The notes beneath the pieces were generated by a model. That model did not search any database. It worked only from the letters and a program-made list of their open reading frames with translations, and was not told where the DNA came from. A stretch of DNA of 63,614 nt, taken from a virus. The stretch covers positions 1 through 63,614 of the IMG/VR virus record IMGVR_UViG_3300028027_000062; one strand, 5' to 3'. Below, piece by piece: positions 1 to 6,208 of the stretch (the first letter of the stretch is position 1; the number at the start of each line of letters is the position of its first letter). The position numbers and the translations under genes were made by a program.

Positions 1-196
1 GTCATAGTCCTTAACATCAATCTCAATTGTCTCACCAGCTACAAATTCTTTGTAGGATGTGAAGTAGTAGGTTTTCTGTGTTTGTAGTCCTAAAACTGCA
101 TCTACAAAAATACCTCTGATCTTAACATTAAACTTTGCTACTCCCTGATAATCCTTACCAGGTTTAGCGTGAATGATTTCATACTTTGTTTTCATG
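1..196 (-). CDS. Partial hypothetical protein (first 65 residues)
   Basis: A leftward frame opens with ATG at 196-194 and stays open to the window edge, so the C-terminus lies outside. The protein begins MKTKYEIIHAKPGKDYQG and alternates hydrophobic and polar residues, suggesting a small beta-rich protein. I do not recognise the family. Its 5' side carries a direct repeat of CGGTATAA (about 205-219 on the + strand) and, further upstream, a leader with a strong terminator hairpin, so expression may be controlled by readthrough. It could be the first gene of a leftward early operon. Confidence 0.7.
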
Positions 197-303
197 TGTG
201 AACCGGTATAACGGTATAATTAGGAAAGTGGGGGACTTTTGTTGTGGCTATCAAACCCTCATAAACTTTAAAAACTTTAAAATAAAAAATTTTAAAAAAA
301 ATT

Positions 304-340
304 ATAAAAAAATACCTCTCAAGTATGACTTAAGAGGTAT
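304..340 (-). terminator. Strong intrinsic terminator or attenuator reading leftward
   Basis: On the minus strand an 8-bp stem (ATACCTCT/AGAGGTAT) is extended by one mismatch and four more pairs (AAGT/ACTT) around a CAT triloop. It is followed directly by seven T residues. This is a textbook rho-independent terminator. It lies between a possible leftward promoter (400-407) and the leftward gene starting at 196, so it may end a short RNA of about 90 nt or attenuate that gene. Confidence 0.75.
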
Positions 341-346
341 CTATGA

Positions 347-364
347 TTAAAAAAACAAAAACAT
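347..364 (-). CDS. Possible five-residue leader peptide MFLFF
   Basis: Between the possible promoter at 400-407 and the terminator at 304-340, the minus strand reads AGGAG, six bases, then ATG TTT TTG TTT TTT TAA. A Phe-rich mini-ORF with a good ribosome site directly before a terminator resembles an amino-acid attenuator leader. The A-rich tract could produce this by chance and Bacteroidota seldom rely on Shine-Dalgarno sites, so this is only a suggestion. Confidence 0.2.
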   Translation of the reverse strand: MFLFF

Positions 365-399
365 GAAAATCTCCTATTGCTAGGATCATTTATGAAGTG

Positions 400-407
400 C
401 AAAGATA
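400..407 (-). promoter_or_regulatory. TATCTTTG: Bacteroidota-type -7 element, leftward
   Basis: The minus strand reads TATCTTTGCA, matching the TAnnTTTG -7 consensus of Bacteroidota housekeeping sigma factor. No convincing TTTG -33 element is seen at the expected distance. Its position just before a hairpin-terminated leader makes it a plausible host-type promoter for the leftward gene at 1-196. Confidence 0.35.
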
Positions 408-446
408 TAAAAGAAAAATACCTATCTTTAACTTTTTAAATAACAA

Positions 447-815
447 ATGGAAAATAAATATTATACACCTACAATAGAAGAGTTTCATGTAGGATTTGAG
501 TATGAAGATAGAGGATTGTATGGAAAAAATGAGTGGACTAAATTGATTGTTAGTACTCAACATTCTTTAGAAGAAACAGAATACATTTTACAAACTAATA
601 GAATAAGAGTTAAATACTTAGATTCCTCAGATATAAAATCTTTAGGATTTACTCAAATAGGCTATGATAGTTATGAAAAGAGTAATTGGTTTATAGATTT
701 AGATGAAAAACAATTAATATTTATCTACTCACAAACAGGTAAAGTTTACTTTCAAGGAAATATTAAAAACATATCTGAGTTAAGAGTTATCCTCAAACAA
801 CTTAATATATCTTAA
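447..815 (+). CDS. Hypothetical protein, 122 residues
   Basis: This rightward gene starts at ATG 447 in an A-rich context and is followed within 35 bases by two tandem hairpins, so it appears to be a single-gene unit between leftward neighbours. The protein is acidic and Tyr/Ile-rich, starting MENKYYTPTIEEFHVGFEYE. It contains the string IGYDSYEKSNWFIDL followed by beta-strand-like segments. I do not recognise a named family, although proteins starting in this style are common as small conserved genes in Bacteroidota phages. No signal peptide or membrane segment is seen. Function unknown. Confidence 0.75.
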   Translation: MENKYYTPTIEEFHVGFEYEDRGLYGKNEWTKLIVSTQHSLEETEYILQTNRIRVKYLDSSDIKSLGFTQIGYDSYEKSNWFIDLDEKQLIFIYSQTGKVYFQGNIKNISELRVILKQLNIS

Positions 816-823
816 AAAGAAAA

Positions 824-865
824 ACCCTAGCTTAACTAGGGTATCTTGCTCTGTATGTTACAGAG
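824..865 (+). terminator. Tandem hairpin terminator after the 447-815 gene
   Basis: Two stem-loops follow the stop codon. The first is ACCCTAG/CTAGGGT (824-830 with 836-842) preceded by an A-run. The second is CTCTGTA/TACAGAG (849-855 with 859-865) with a three-base loop. The A-run before the first stem would also serve as a U-tract for leftward transcription, so it may work in both directions. Confidence 0.6.
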
Positions 866-979
866 TCAGTCTTAATTCTTAAGAATAGGGATATGCTTAA
901 TACTTAAATTTATAATTAAGTTATTTAATTAATTATACGAGGAATTCTTGACATTAGTTCTACTTTTTAAGAAATATTT
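866..979. other. Short AT-rich gap between convergent genes
   Basis: No gene is visible here. The gap contains a 12-base palindrome (ATTCTTAAGAAT, about 875-886), a weak AT hairpin (ACTTAA/TTAAGT, about 902-921) and a single minus-strand CGTATAA (933-939). None has an obvious target gene. Confidence 0.4.
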
Positions 980-1252
980 TTATTTATTTAATTCTAAACT
1001 ATTATCTTCTTTTTCTAAATTTTTAAAATTACATTCTAATGAAAACTTATTTATTAAATACTTATTTTTTACCAAGGTATAAGAAGCTAAAGTATATTGA
1101 TTTTTTGATATTCCTTGTACAGCCCAATTTCCTTTAATAATACAAAAAATAGTATAACCAGAATAATATTTTTCTACAATTCTATCTTTAATAAATTGAG
1201 TATAATTATCAAATAAAACATCTAATTCTTTTTTTAAGTTTTTATCACTCAT
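980..1252 (-). CDS. Hypothetical protein, 90 residues
   Basis: This leftward gene begins at ATG 1252-1250, which overlaps the TGA of a small upstream frame (1245-1400), an arrangement typical of coupled genes. The protein is Lys/Asn/Tyr-rich and starts MSDKNLKKELDVLFDNYTQF. Its centre (YTIFCIIKGNWAVQG) is hydrophobic enough for a beta core but too short for a clear membrane helix. I do not recognise a family. It is probably a small early gene. Confidence 0.55.
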   Translation of the reverse strand: MSDKNLKKELDVLFDNYTQFIKDRIVEKYYSGYTIFCIIKGNWAVQGISKNQYTLASYTLVKNKYLINKFSLECNFKNLEKEDNSLELNK

Positions 1253-1400
1253 AATCTTCTTTTTTACTTACCTTACTGTAACCTAGAGCTTTATACTTCT
1301 CTTCTTTTATTAAATTTTTTATTTCTTTATGCTCCAATTCTTTCTTGATCTTCTTGGAGAGCTTCTTGTCCTCCTTCCAAGGTCTGTTCTTGTTTCCCAT
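1245..1400 (-). CDS. Small Lys-rich hypothetical protein, 51 residues
   Basis: This short leftward frame starts at ATG 1400-1398 with MGNKNRPWKEDKKLSKKIKK and ends with TGA at 1247-1245, overlapping the start of the next gene. It lies in another frame over the 3' end of the 1327-1551 gene, overlapping it by 74 bases. The stop/start overlap, sensible composition and use of the otherwise empty 1253-1326 gap argue that it is real. It is very basic, so nucleic-acid binding is possible. It could still be a chance frame. Confidence 0.4.
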   Translation of the reverse strand: MGNKNRPWKEDKKLSKKIKKELEHKEIKNLIKEEKYKALGYSKVSKKEDYE

Positions 1401-1551
1401 AATGATCTAGTAATGCTTTAATTTTTTGCATAGTTTGTTGTGTTCCCTCTTCTCCCTTAATACTATCTAAGAAAGTTTTATTCTTCTTTAAGAAAAGTTT
1501 ATACTCCTTCTCTCTTTCTTTTTCTAATTTTCTCCTGTATTGTCTATTCAT
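1327..1551 (-). CDS. Hypothetical coiled-coil protein, 74 residues
   Basis: The leftward frame starts at ATG 1551-1549, about 40 bases from the divergent gene at 1592. It begins MNRQYRRKLEKEREKEYKLF, a pattern like the short MNRKxRR proteins found in many phages. The rest is charged and Gln-rich and probably forms helices. It overlaps the small frame 1245-1400. No catalytic motif is seen and the function is unknown. Confidence 0.55.
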   Translation of the reverse strand: MNRQYRRKLEKEREKEYKLFLKKNKTFLDSIKGEEGTQQTMQKIKALLDHYGKQEQTLEGGQEALQEDQERIGA

Positions 1552-1565
1552 AAAATTTATTCTCT

Positions 1566-1573
1566 TATATTTG
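1566..1573 (+). promoter_or_regulatory. TATATTTG: Bacteroidota-type -7 element before 1592
   Basis: The gap between divergent genes reads TATATTTGCAAG, matching TAnnTTTG. A TTG trinucleotide lies at 1540-1542, slightly further away than the usual -33 spacing. The start codon at 1592 follows 18 bases later. It is likely the promoter of the pre-terminase operon. Confidence 0.45.
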
Positions 1574-1591
1574 CAAGTATAATATAATTTT

Positions 1592-2110
1592 ATGAAAGAA
1601 CAAATAAAAAATTTAAGAATTAAGATTGATGCTTTAGCTCAATTAACTAAAGAGTTAAAACCAGTGTCTACTTCAAAATGGGTAAATCCTAATGAGTATT
1701 ATGTTTACATGGATAATTCACAAGAAATTAATAAAGCTGTAGATTCATTATACTTAGCTAAAGCTTGGTTGGGTAAAGTATTAGGAGAATTAGGAAATGA
1801 AAATCCTTATGGCTCAGGATATAAAACTAAAGAAGATATTGTACCTACACAGGATGTAGCTAAAGAAACTACAGATTTTCCATTAGCTCCTGATAATTGG
1901 AGTACAGGAATACTTCAAATATCTCACATTGAGAAGGTAGATTGGTTAAGAACTGAGATTGAAAAACTAGTTAAAGAAGTAATGCTTTTTAAAAGTGAAA
2001 CTCACACTGTTAGTTATATTGCTAGTATTGCTACTACTTCCTCATATAATAACTTATGTGAAGCTAGATTTTGGTTAGGGTTTGAGATGGAAAGAATTAA
2101 AAATAATTAA
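1592..2110 (+). CDS. Protein with two Acb2/Tad1-like hairpin repeats, 172 residues
   Basis: The protein holds two copies of a helix-hairpin pattern. Copy 1 pairs LRIKIDALAQLTKEL (residues 8-22) with LYLAKAWLGKVLGEL (53-67), followed by NPYG. Copy 2 pairs VDWLRTEIEKLVKEV (about 117-131) with LCEARFWLGFEMERI (155-169). The second helix resembles the EARMWLGxALGEL signature of the Acb2/Tad1 hairpin family. Acb2 and Tad1 bind cyclic nucleotide signals and block CBASS or Thoeris defence. That function is inference from a short signature; tandem duplication would be unusual for a family that normally assembles from single-domain subunits. It is preceded by a host-type promoter and is first of a run leading to terminase. 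An unrelated conserved phage helical protein is the alternative. Confidence 0.55.
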   Translation: MKEQIKNLRIKIDALAQLTKELKPVSTSKWVNPNEYYVYMDNSQEINKAVDSLYLAKAWLGKVLGELGNENPYGSGYKTKEDIVPTQDVAKETTDFPLAPDNWSTGILQISHIEKVDWLRTEIEKLVKEVMLFKSETHTVSYIASIATTSSYNNLCEARFWLGFEMERIKNN

Positions 2111-2114
2111 TATT

Positions 2115-2513
2115 ATGAAACAAATAAAATTAAAACTACTTGTATTTGAAGATTCTCTTAAAGATTCTAAAGGCAAAGCTATTACACATGATATTGCTGA
2201 TATGTTGAGAGAGGCTGGAGAAGATGTTATTGAGGGTGAAAGTTTATCTTATAAGGATATAGTATTTGCTTTTAATACCTTACCTCCATTTATTCTTATA
2301 GGAGATCAGTCATCTCCTCTTATTTCTCATAAGTTTACTATTATGCAAGGCTTAACTGAGGATATTATGTTTAACTTCTTAGAAACTCCTGAGGAGATAA
2401 TGCTTCTTATTAATGATGCTGAAGAGAAACAACTTAGTAAAGAACTTAACTCCCTTCAATTAGAAATCCCTTTTAGTAATGGAAAAACAGAGATTAATAG
2501 CAGTGAAGGGTGA
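2115..2513 (+). CDS. Hypothetical protein, 132 residues
   Basis: I chose ATG 2115 because it follows the upstream stop (2110) by four bases and gives a sensible start (MKQIKLKLLVFEDSLKDSKG); an earlier in-frame start would overlap the previous gene. The protein is acidic in its second half (ETPEEIMLLINDAEEKQLSKEL) and has a possible regulatory alpha/beta look (DIADMLREAGEDVIEGESLS). No known motif is visible. It overlaps the next gene by 35 bases, so the two are probably translated together. Function unknown. Confidence 0.7.
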   Translation: MKQIKLKLLVFEDSLKDSKGKAITHDIADMLREAGEDVIEGESLSYKDIVFAFNTLPPFILIGDQSSPLISHKFTIMQGLTEDIMFNFLETPEEIMLLINDAEEKQLSKELNSLQLEIPFSNGKTEINSSEG

Positions 2514-2817
2514 TTCTTATCACAACTATATGAAGGTTATGTCTCTTAATTTTAACCTTACTGAGACAGAGATAAAGGTAGCTGCTGAGTTATTAAGGGA
2601 GTATGAAACCTTTCAGGAACAAAGTACACCTGAGATTGCATGGGAATTACTCAACTCTCCTAAGACTAATAAGAGAATTAAGGATAAACTCTTCTTAAAA
2701 GATGCTTCTTATAATAATATTAAGACTTCTTTGAAAAAGAAAGGACTCCTTACTACTTCTGGCTTTAAGAATGGTATTTACTTAGCAGATATTAAATTTA
2801 TTTTTAGTGAAGCTTAA
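2479..2817 (+). CDS. Possible winged-helix DNA-binding protein, 112 residues
   Basis: The frame starts at ATG 2479 inside the end of the preceding gene. The sequence has the rhythm of a winged helix: FNLTETEIKVAAELLREYETF (about residues 25-45), a helix-turn-helix-like segment SYNNIKTSLKKKGLLTTSGF (about 77-96), then a short beta wing (NGIYLADIKFIF). Small proteins of this type often lie just before terminase in crAss-like phages. It could be a late transcription regulator or a small-terminase-like DNA binder. Both roles are inference from position and shape. Confidence 0.6.
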   Translation: MEKQRLIAVKGDSYHNYMKVMSLNFNLTETEIKVAAELLREYETFQEQSTPEIAWELLNSPKTNKRIKDKLFLKDASYNNIKTSLKKKGLLTTSGFKNGIYLADIKFIFSEA

Positions 2818-3034
2818 CCTTATTATTAAGGAAGTTGCTGATAATCTACAACTTCCGTACAAGGATGTTAATACTGTGATTAAGTTTGCTTTTTTAGCTA
2901 CCTCTAAACAGATGAAGGATAGAAGTCCTAAGATAACTATAAGATACCTTGGGACTTTTATTAGAAAACTCTCTAAAAGAGACACTTATAAGAAATATTT
3001 ACAACTAAAAGATGAAATTAATAGATATAAATAG
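2807..3034 (+). CDS. IHF/HU-like small DNA-binding protein, 75 residues
   Basis: The start is GTG 2807, overlapping the preceding gene by 11 bases; no ATG exists early in the frame. The pattern LIIKEVADNLQLPYKDVNTV followed by KITIRYLGTFIRKL matches the HU/IHF layout of a helical N-terminus, then a strand with the conserved G-T/R-F turn. The long beta arm of true HU is shortened. crAss-like phages are known to carry IHF-like proteins, some of them virion parts. Next to terminase it may help DNA recognition or packaging. A structural role is equally possible. Confidence 0.6.
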   Translation: MKLNLIIKEVADNLQLPYKDVNTVIKFAFLATSKQMKDRSPKITIRYLGTFIRKLSKRDTYKKYLQLKDEINRYK

Positions 3035-3530
3035 TGCTACTGTAACCTTACATGAGGCTTGCCTCTTAGTTCCGGAGTTTAAAGCATTGTATGAGAAGAA
3101 TAAGAAGGATAATGGTATACAAGCCTTTAAGTATGTATATCTTTTTGCTGATTATAACTCTCCTTATAGAGCTTATGATGAGGAACAGAAGATAGCAGCC
3201 TTAAATAAGGATTTAAATATGGCTCTAACTCAAGAACTTAAGGATGCTATTGAGAAATATAAAGATTTGAATTACACTTTTAATATGAGGTATCTACAAG
3301 ATGCTATTCATGCTGCCAATCAGACTAGAGCTTACTTTAGAAATGTAAATTATGCACTCTTAGACGCTAAAGGTAATCCTGTTTATAGAGTTAAGGAGGT
3401 TACTGATGCACTTAAGAATACTTTACAAGTAATTACTACACTAGAAGGCTTAAAAGAGAAGGTAGAATCTGAGAATGTAGCACAAAATAAGGTTAGAGCA
3501 GGAGCAAAAATTAATAAATGGGAACAATAA
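3012..3530 (+). CDS. Conserved pre-terminase protein, 172 residues
   Basis: Starts at ATG 3012, overlapping the previous gene by 23 bases. The N-terminal half has a pattern common in Bacteroidota phages beside terminase: PEFKALYEKNK, then AFKYVYLFADYNSPYRAYDE and EKQ-type basic residues. The C-terminal half is helical and ends in a basic tail (AGAKINKWEQ). No catalytic motif is visible. Position suggests a packaging or head-assembly helper, possibly the small terminase, but I cannot assign it. It is separated from terminase only by the inserted HNH gene. Confidence 0.75.
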   Translation: MKLIDINSATVTLHEACLLVPEFKALYEKNKKDNGIQAFKYVYLFADYNSPYRAYDEEQKIAALNKDLNMALTQELKDAIEKYKDLNYTFNMRYLQDAIHAANQTRAYFRNVNYALLDAKGNPVYRVKEVTDALKNTLQVITTLEGLKEKVESENVAQNKVRAGAKINKWEQ

Positions 3531-3531
3531 G

Positions 3532-4164
3532 ATGAGGAAAAAAAATATAGGTAATGTAAACAATATTCCTAAAGATTGGACAGGTGTAACTTTAAATAAT
3601 GTTAAAGTTATATCACTACATTCTATTGTAAAAAATTATACAAATAAAGGAAAAACTCAAAATATATATAAATGGAATGCAATTTGTTTAAATTGTAATA
3701 AAGAATTTATTGTACCTAGTAGTTATTTAAATAGTAATGCTAAATCTTGTGGTTGTAAATTAAAAGAACACAGAGAAGAATTTGGTAAAAAATTTGCAGG
3801 GACTAATAAACTTAATGATGGAGAATCTGGTTTTAATATATTATATAATGATTATGTAAGAAGTGCTAATAGACGAAACTTTCAATTTAATATTACTGTA
3901 GAAAAATTTAGAGAATTAACAAAATCAAATTGTCATTATTGTGGTGAAGCTCCTTGTAAAATAAGTTATGATAGTAGTAGTAAAAAAACTACAGGATATA
4001 TATTTAATGGATTAGATAGAAAAGATTCTAAAGTAGGGTATATTGAAAAAAATGTTCTTCCTTGTTGTAGTATTTGTAATTATGCAAAAAGAAGTATGAG
4101 TTATAATGATTATATTAATCATATAAAAAAATCAGCAATTCATTTAATTAAAAATGATAAGTAA
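3532..4164 (+). CDS. HNH homing endonuclease, 210 residues
   Basis: The protein has a zinc-binding N-terminal region (CLNCNKEF, later SCGCKL) and an HNH-type core at about residues 134-190: CHYCGEAP, then NGLDRKDSKVGYIEKNVLPC, CSICNYAKRSMS. The layout NGxDRxDxxxGYxxxNxxPCC is typical of free-standing phage HNH nucleases that mobilise their own gene. It lies directly before terminase and overlaps its start by 11 bases, an insertion point that avoids breaking an essential gene. Its base composition is more A-rich than its neighbours, consistent with later arrival. Confidence 0.88.
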   Translation: MRKKNIGNVNNIPKDWTGVTLNNVKVISLHSIVKNYTNKGKTQNIYKWNAICLNCNKEFIVPSSYLNSNAKSCGCKLKEHREEFGKKFAGTNKLNDGESGFNILYNDYVRSANRRNFQFNITVEKFRELTKSNCHYCGEAPCKISYDSSSKKTTGYIFNGLDRKDSKVGYIEKNVLPCCSICNYAKRSMSYNDYINHIKKSAIHLIKNDK

Positions 4165-6208
4165 CAGTATACGTTCAAAAAATGGTATATGGATAAACAC
4201 TGAACCTTTTAGAGAGGCAGGTAATAACTTTATTACTACTGGTAGATATACTGATGCTCTTCCTGGAACTCTAGAATTTGATAGATTCTGGGATCAGGAA
4301 TATACTAGGTGTATGGAAGGTTATGAAGTCTCTGGTGCTAAGATTACTGGTAAACATTACTTTTATTTAAACTATTGCCTCATTAATAAGGTAAACTTAA
4401 CTGATGATAACAGAGGTAAGAGAAAGGTATCTAAGGGTTTCTTACTTCCTGACTTTTGGGATGGTGATTATGAGTACTTCTGGTTCTTAGAGATAGCAGA
4501 GAATGGTATAGATCCAGCTCTTCTTCCATCTTTGCATCTAAATAATAAAGTACTCTGGACAGAGGGAGGTAAGAGTATGATAGTAGGTAAGGCAAGAAGA
4601 AGAGGTTTTTCTTATAAGAATGCTGCTACTATTGCATGGGAATATACCTTTATTAAGAAATCTCTTACTCTAGTTGCTGCTTATGATAAGAAGTATCTAT
4701 TCTCAGAGATTGGTATCTTTACTAAGGTTATGGATATGCTCAATCACCTCAATACTAATTGTCCTGCTTTTAAGAGAAGCAGGCTTGTTAATAAAGTAGC
4801 TGATGGTAGAATTAAGAGTGGTTATATAGAGTATACTGATGATGGTACAGAGTTAGCTAAAGGGCATCAAAGTTCTATTACTTGTGTATCCTTTATGAAT
4901 AATCCTGATGCTGCAAGGGGTGCTGATGCTAGTAAAATTATTGTAGAAGAAGCTGGTACTTTCATTAATTGGAATGAGAGTTACTATGCTATGGAACCTT
5001 CTATTAAGGCTGGTGATTATTATACAGGTATGATGATTGTCTTTGGTACTGGTGGTGATATGGATGCTGGTACTATTGACTTTGCAGAAATGTATTATAA
5101 TCCTGATAATTATAATATGATGCCCTTTGAGAATGTATGGGATGAGGATGGATTAAGAGATAAGAGTGCAGGTTTCTTCTTTCCTATGTATCAGAACTAT
5201 GAGGGAGCTTATGATAAGAATGGTAACTCAGATATACCTAAAGCTAAAGAACTCTTATCTAAACTTAGGGAGAATAAGAAAGCTAAAGCAAAGAGTCCTG
5301 ATGAGTATTTAAGACATACTACTGAGTATGCTTGGTCACCTTCTGAGGCTTTTCAAATTATCTCTAATAATGTATTTCCTACAGAAGATCTAAGAAGACA
5401 GTTAGGGTTATGTATGACTAAAGATGAGTATAAAGGTATCTGTGGTAGAATGTCTTATGATAGTAATGGTAATCCAGAGTTTGTACCAGATCTCTCCTTA
5501 AGACCACTTGAGTATAGAGATAAGACCTTAGATAAGAGTGGTTGTATACAGATATGGGAGAAACCAACTATAGGTGTCTCGTATAATTTATATACTGGAG
5601 GATTAGATCCATATGCTACTGATGAAGCTAATTATAGTGATTCTTTAGGCTCACTATTTATCTTTAAGAGGTATGCTATAGGTGAGGAAACTCATGATCT
5701 TCCAGTTGCTGAGTATACAGGTAGACCACAGAACTTTAAAGAGTTTTATGATCAATGTATACTCTTAATTGAGTACTATAATGCAAGCTGTCTATATGAA
5801 AATAACATCAACAACTTTAAAACCCACTGTGAGAATAAACATAAATTGCATTTATTGTCCAGAACCCCAAGTATTGTCAAAGCTGCTTCTAACCAACACA
5901 CAAATACCTATGGGATCAGAGTTGTCGGCAATTCGTATTCCTCTGTTAAAAATGAACTTATCACTTATGTAAATAACTGGTTAAGAGAGGAGTATGAAGA
6001 TGGTAAGAGTAATGTTTATAAGATTAAGAGTGTAGGCTTACTACAGGAACTTATAACTTATAATAGTAGAGGTAACTTTGATAGATTTATCTCATTCTCT
6101 CTAGCTCTTATTAGAAGTATAGAATTAACTAGAATACAACCTGCTTTTAAAGACTCGTATAAGAGGAATGGTAGGGATTTCTTCTCATCCAAATTATTTA
6201 GTAACTAA
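4154..6208 (+). CDS. terL: Terminase large subunit
   Basis: 684 residues, the usual size for crAss-like large terminases. It packages DNA into the prohead using an ATPase and an RNase-H-like nuclease. The ATPase P-loop is the atypical VGKARRRGFS (residues 144-153), followed by the Walker B-like KIIVEEAGTF (E265, E266). The nuclease half starts near GGLDPYATDEANY, with its first aspartate, and includes a later acidic position in LYENN. The start at ATG 4154 overlaps the HNH gene; the stop overlaps the portal start. A stretch at about 5801-5950 uses C-ending codons unlike the rest, see findings. Confidence 0.93.
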   Translation: MISNSIRSKNGIWINTEPFREAGNNFITTGRYTDALPGTLEFDRFWDQEYTRCMEGYEVSGAKITGKHYFYLNYCLINKVNLTDDNRGKRKVSKGFLLPDFWDGDYEYFWFLEIAENGIDPALLPSLHLNNKVLWTEGGKSMIVGKARRRGFSYKNAATIAWEYTFIKKSLTLVAAYDKKYLFSEIGIFTKVMDMLNHLNTNCPAFKRSRLVNKVADGRIKSGYIEYTDDGTELAKGHQSSITCVSFMNNPDAARGADASKIIVEEAGTFINWNESYYAMEPSIKAGDYYTGMMIVFGTGGDMDAGTIDFAEMYYNPDNYNMMPFENVWDEDGLRDKSAGFFFPMYQNYEGAYDKNGNSDIPKAKELLSKLRENKKAKAKSPDEYLRHTTEYAWSPSEAFQIISNNVFPTEDLRRQLGLCMTKDEYKGICGRMSYDSNGNPEFVPDLSLRPLEYRDKTLDKSGCIQIWEKPTIGVSYNLYTGGLDPYATDEANYSDSLGSLFIFKRYAIGEETHDLPVAEYTGRPQNFKEFYDQCILLIEYYNASCLYENNINNFKTHCENKHKLHLLSRTPSIVKAASNQHTNTYGIRVVGNSYSSVKNELITYVNNWLREEYEDGKSNVYKIKSVGLLQELITYNSRGNFDRFISFSLALIRSIELTRIQPAFKDSYKRNGRDFFSSKLFSN

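Noticed and set aside
5769-5972. Open frame overlapping the terminase nuclease region
   Set aside because: It is a shadow frame of terL with no sensible start context or family resemblance. The unusual codon use there is reported separately.
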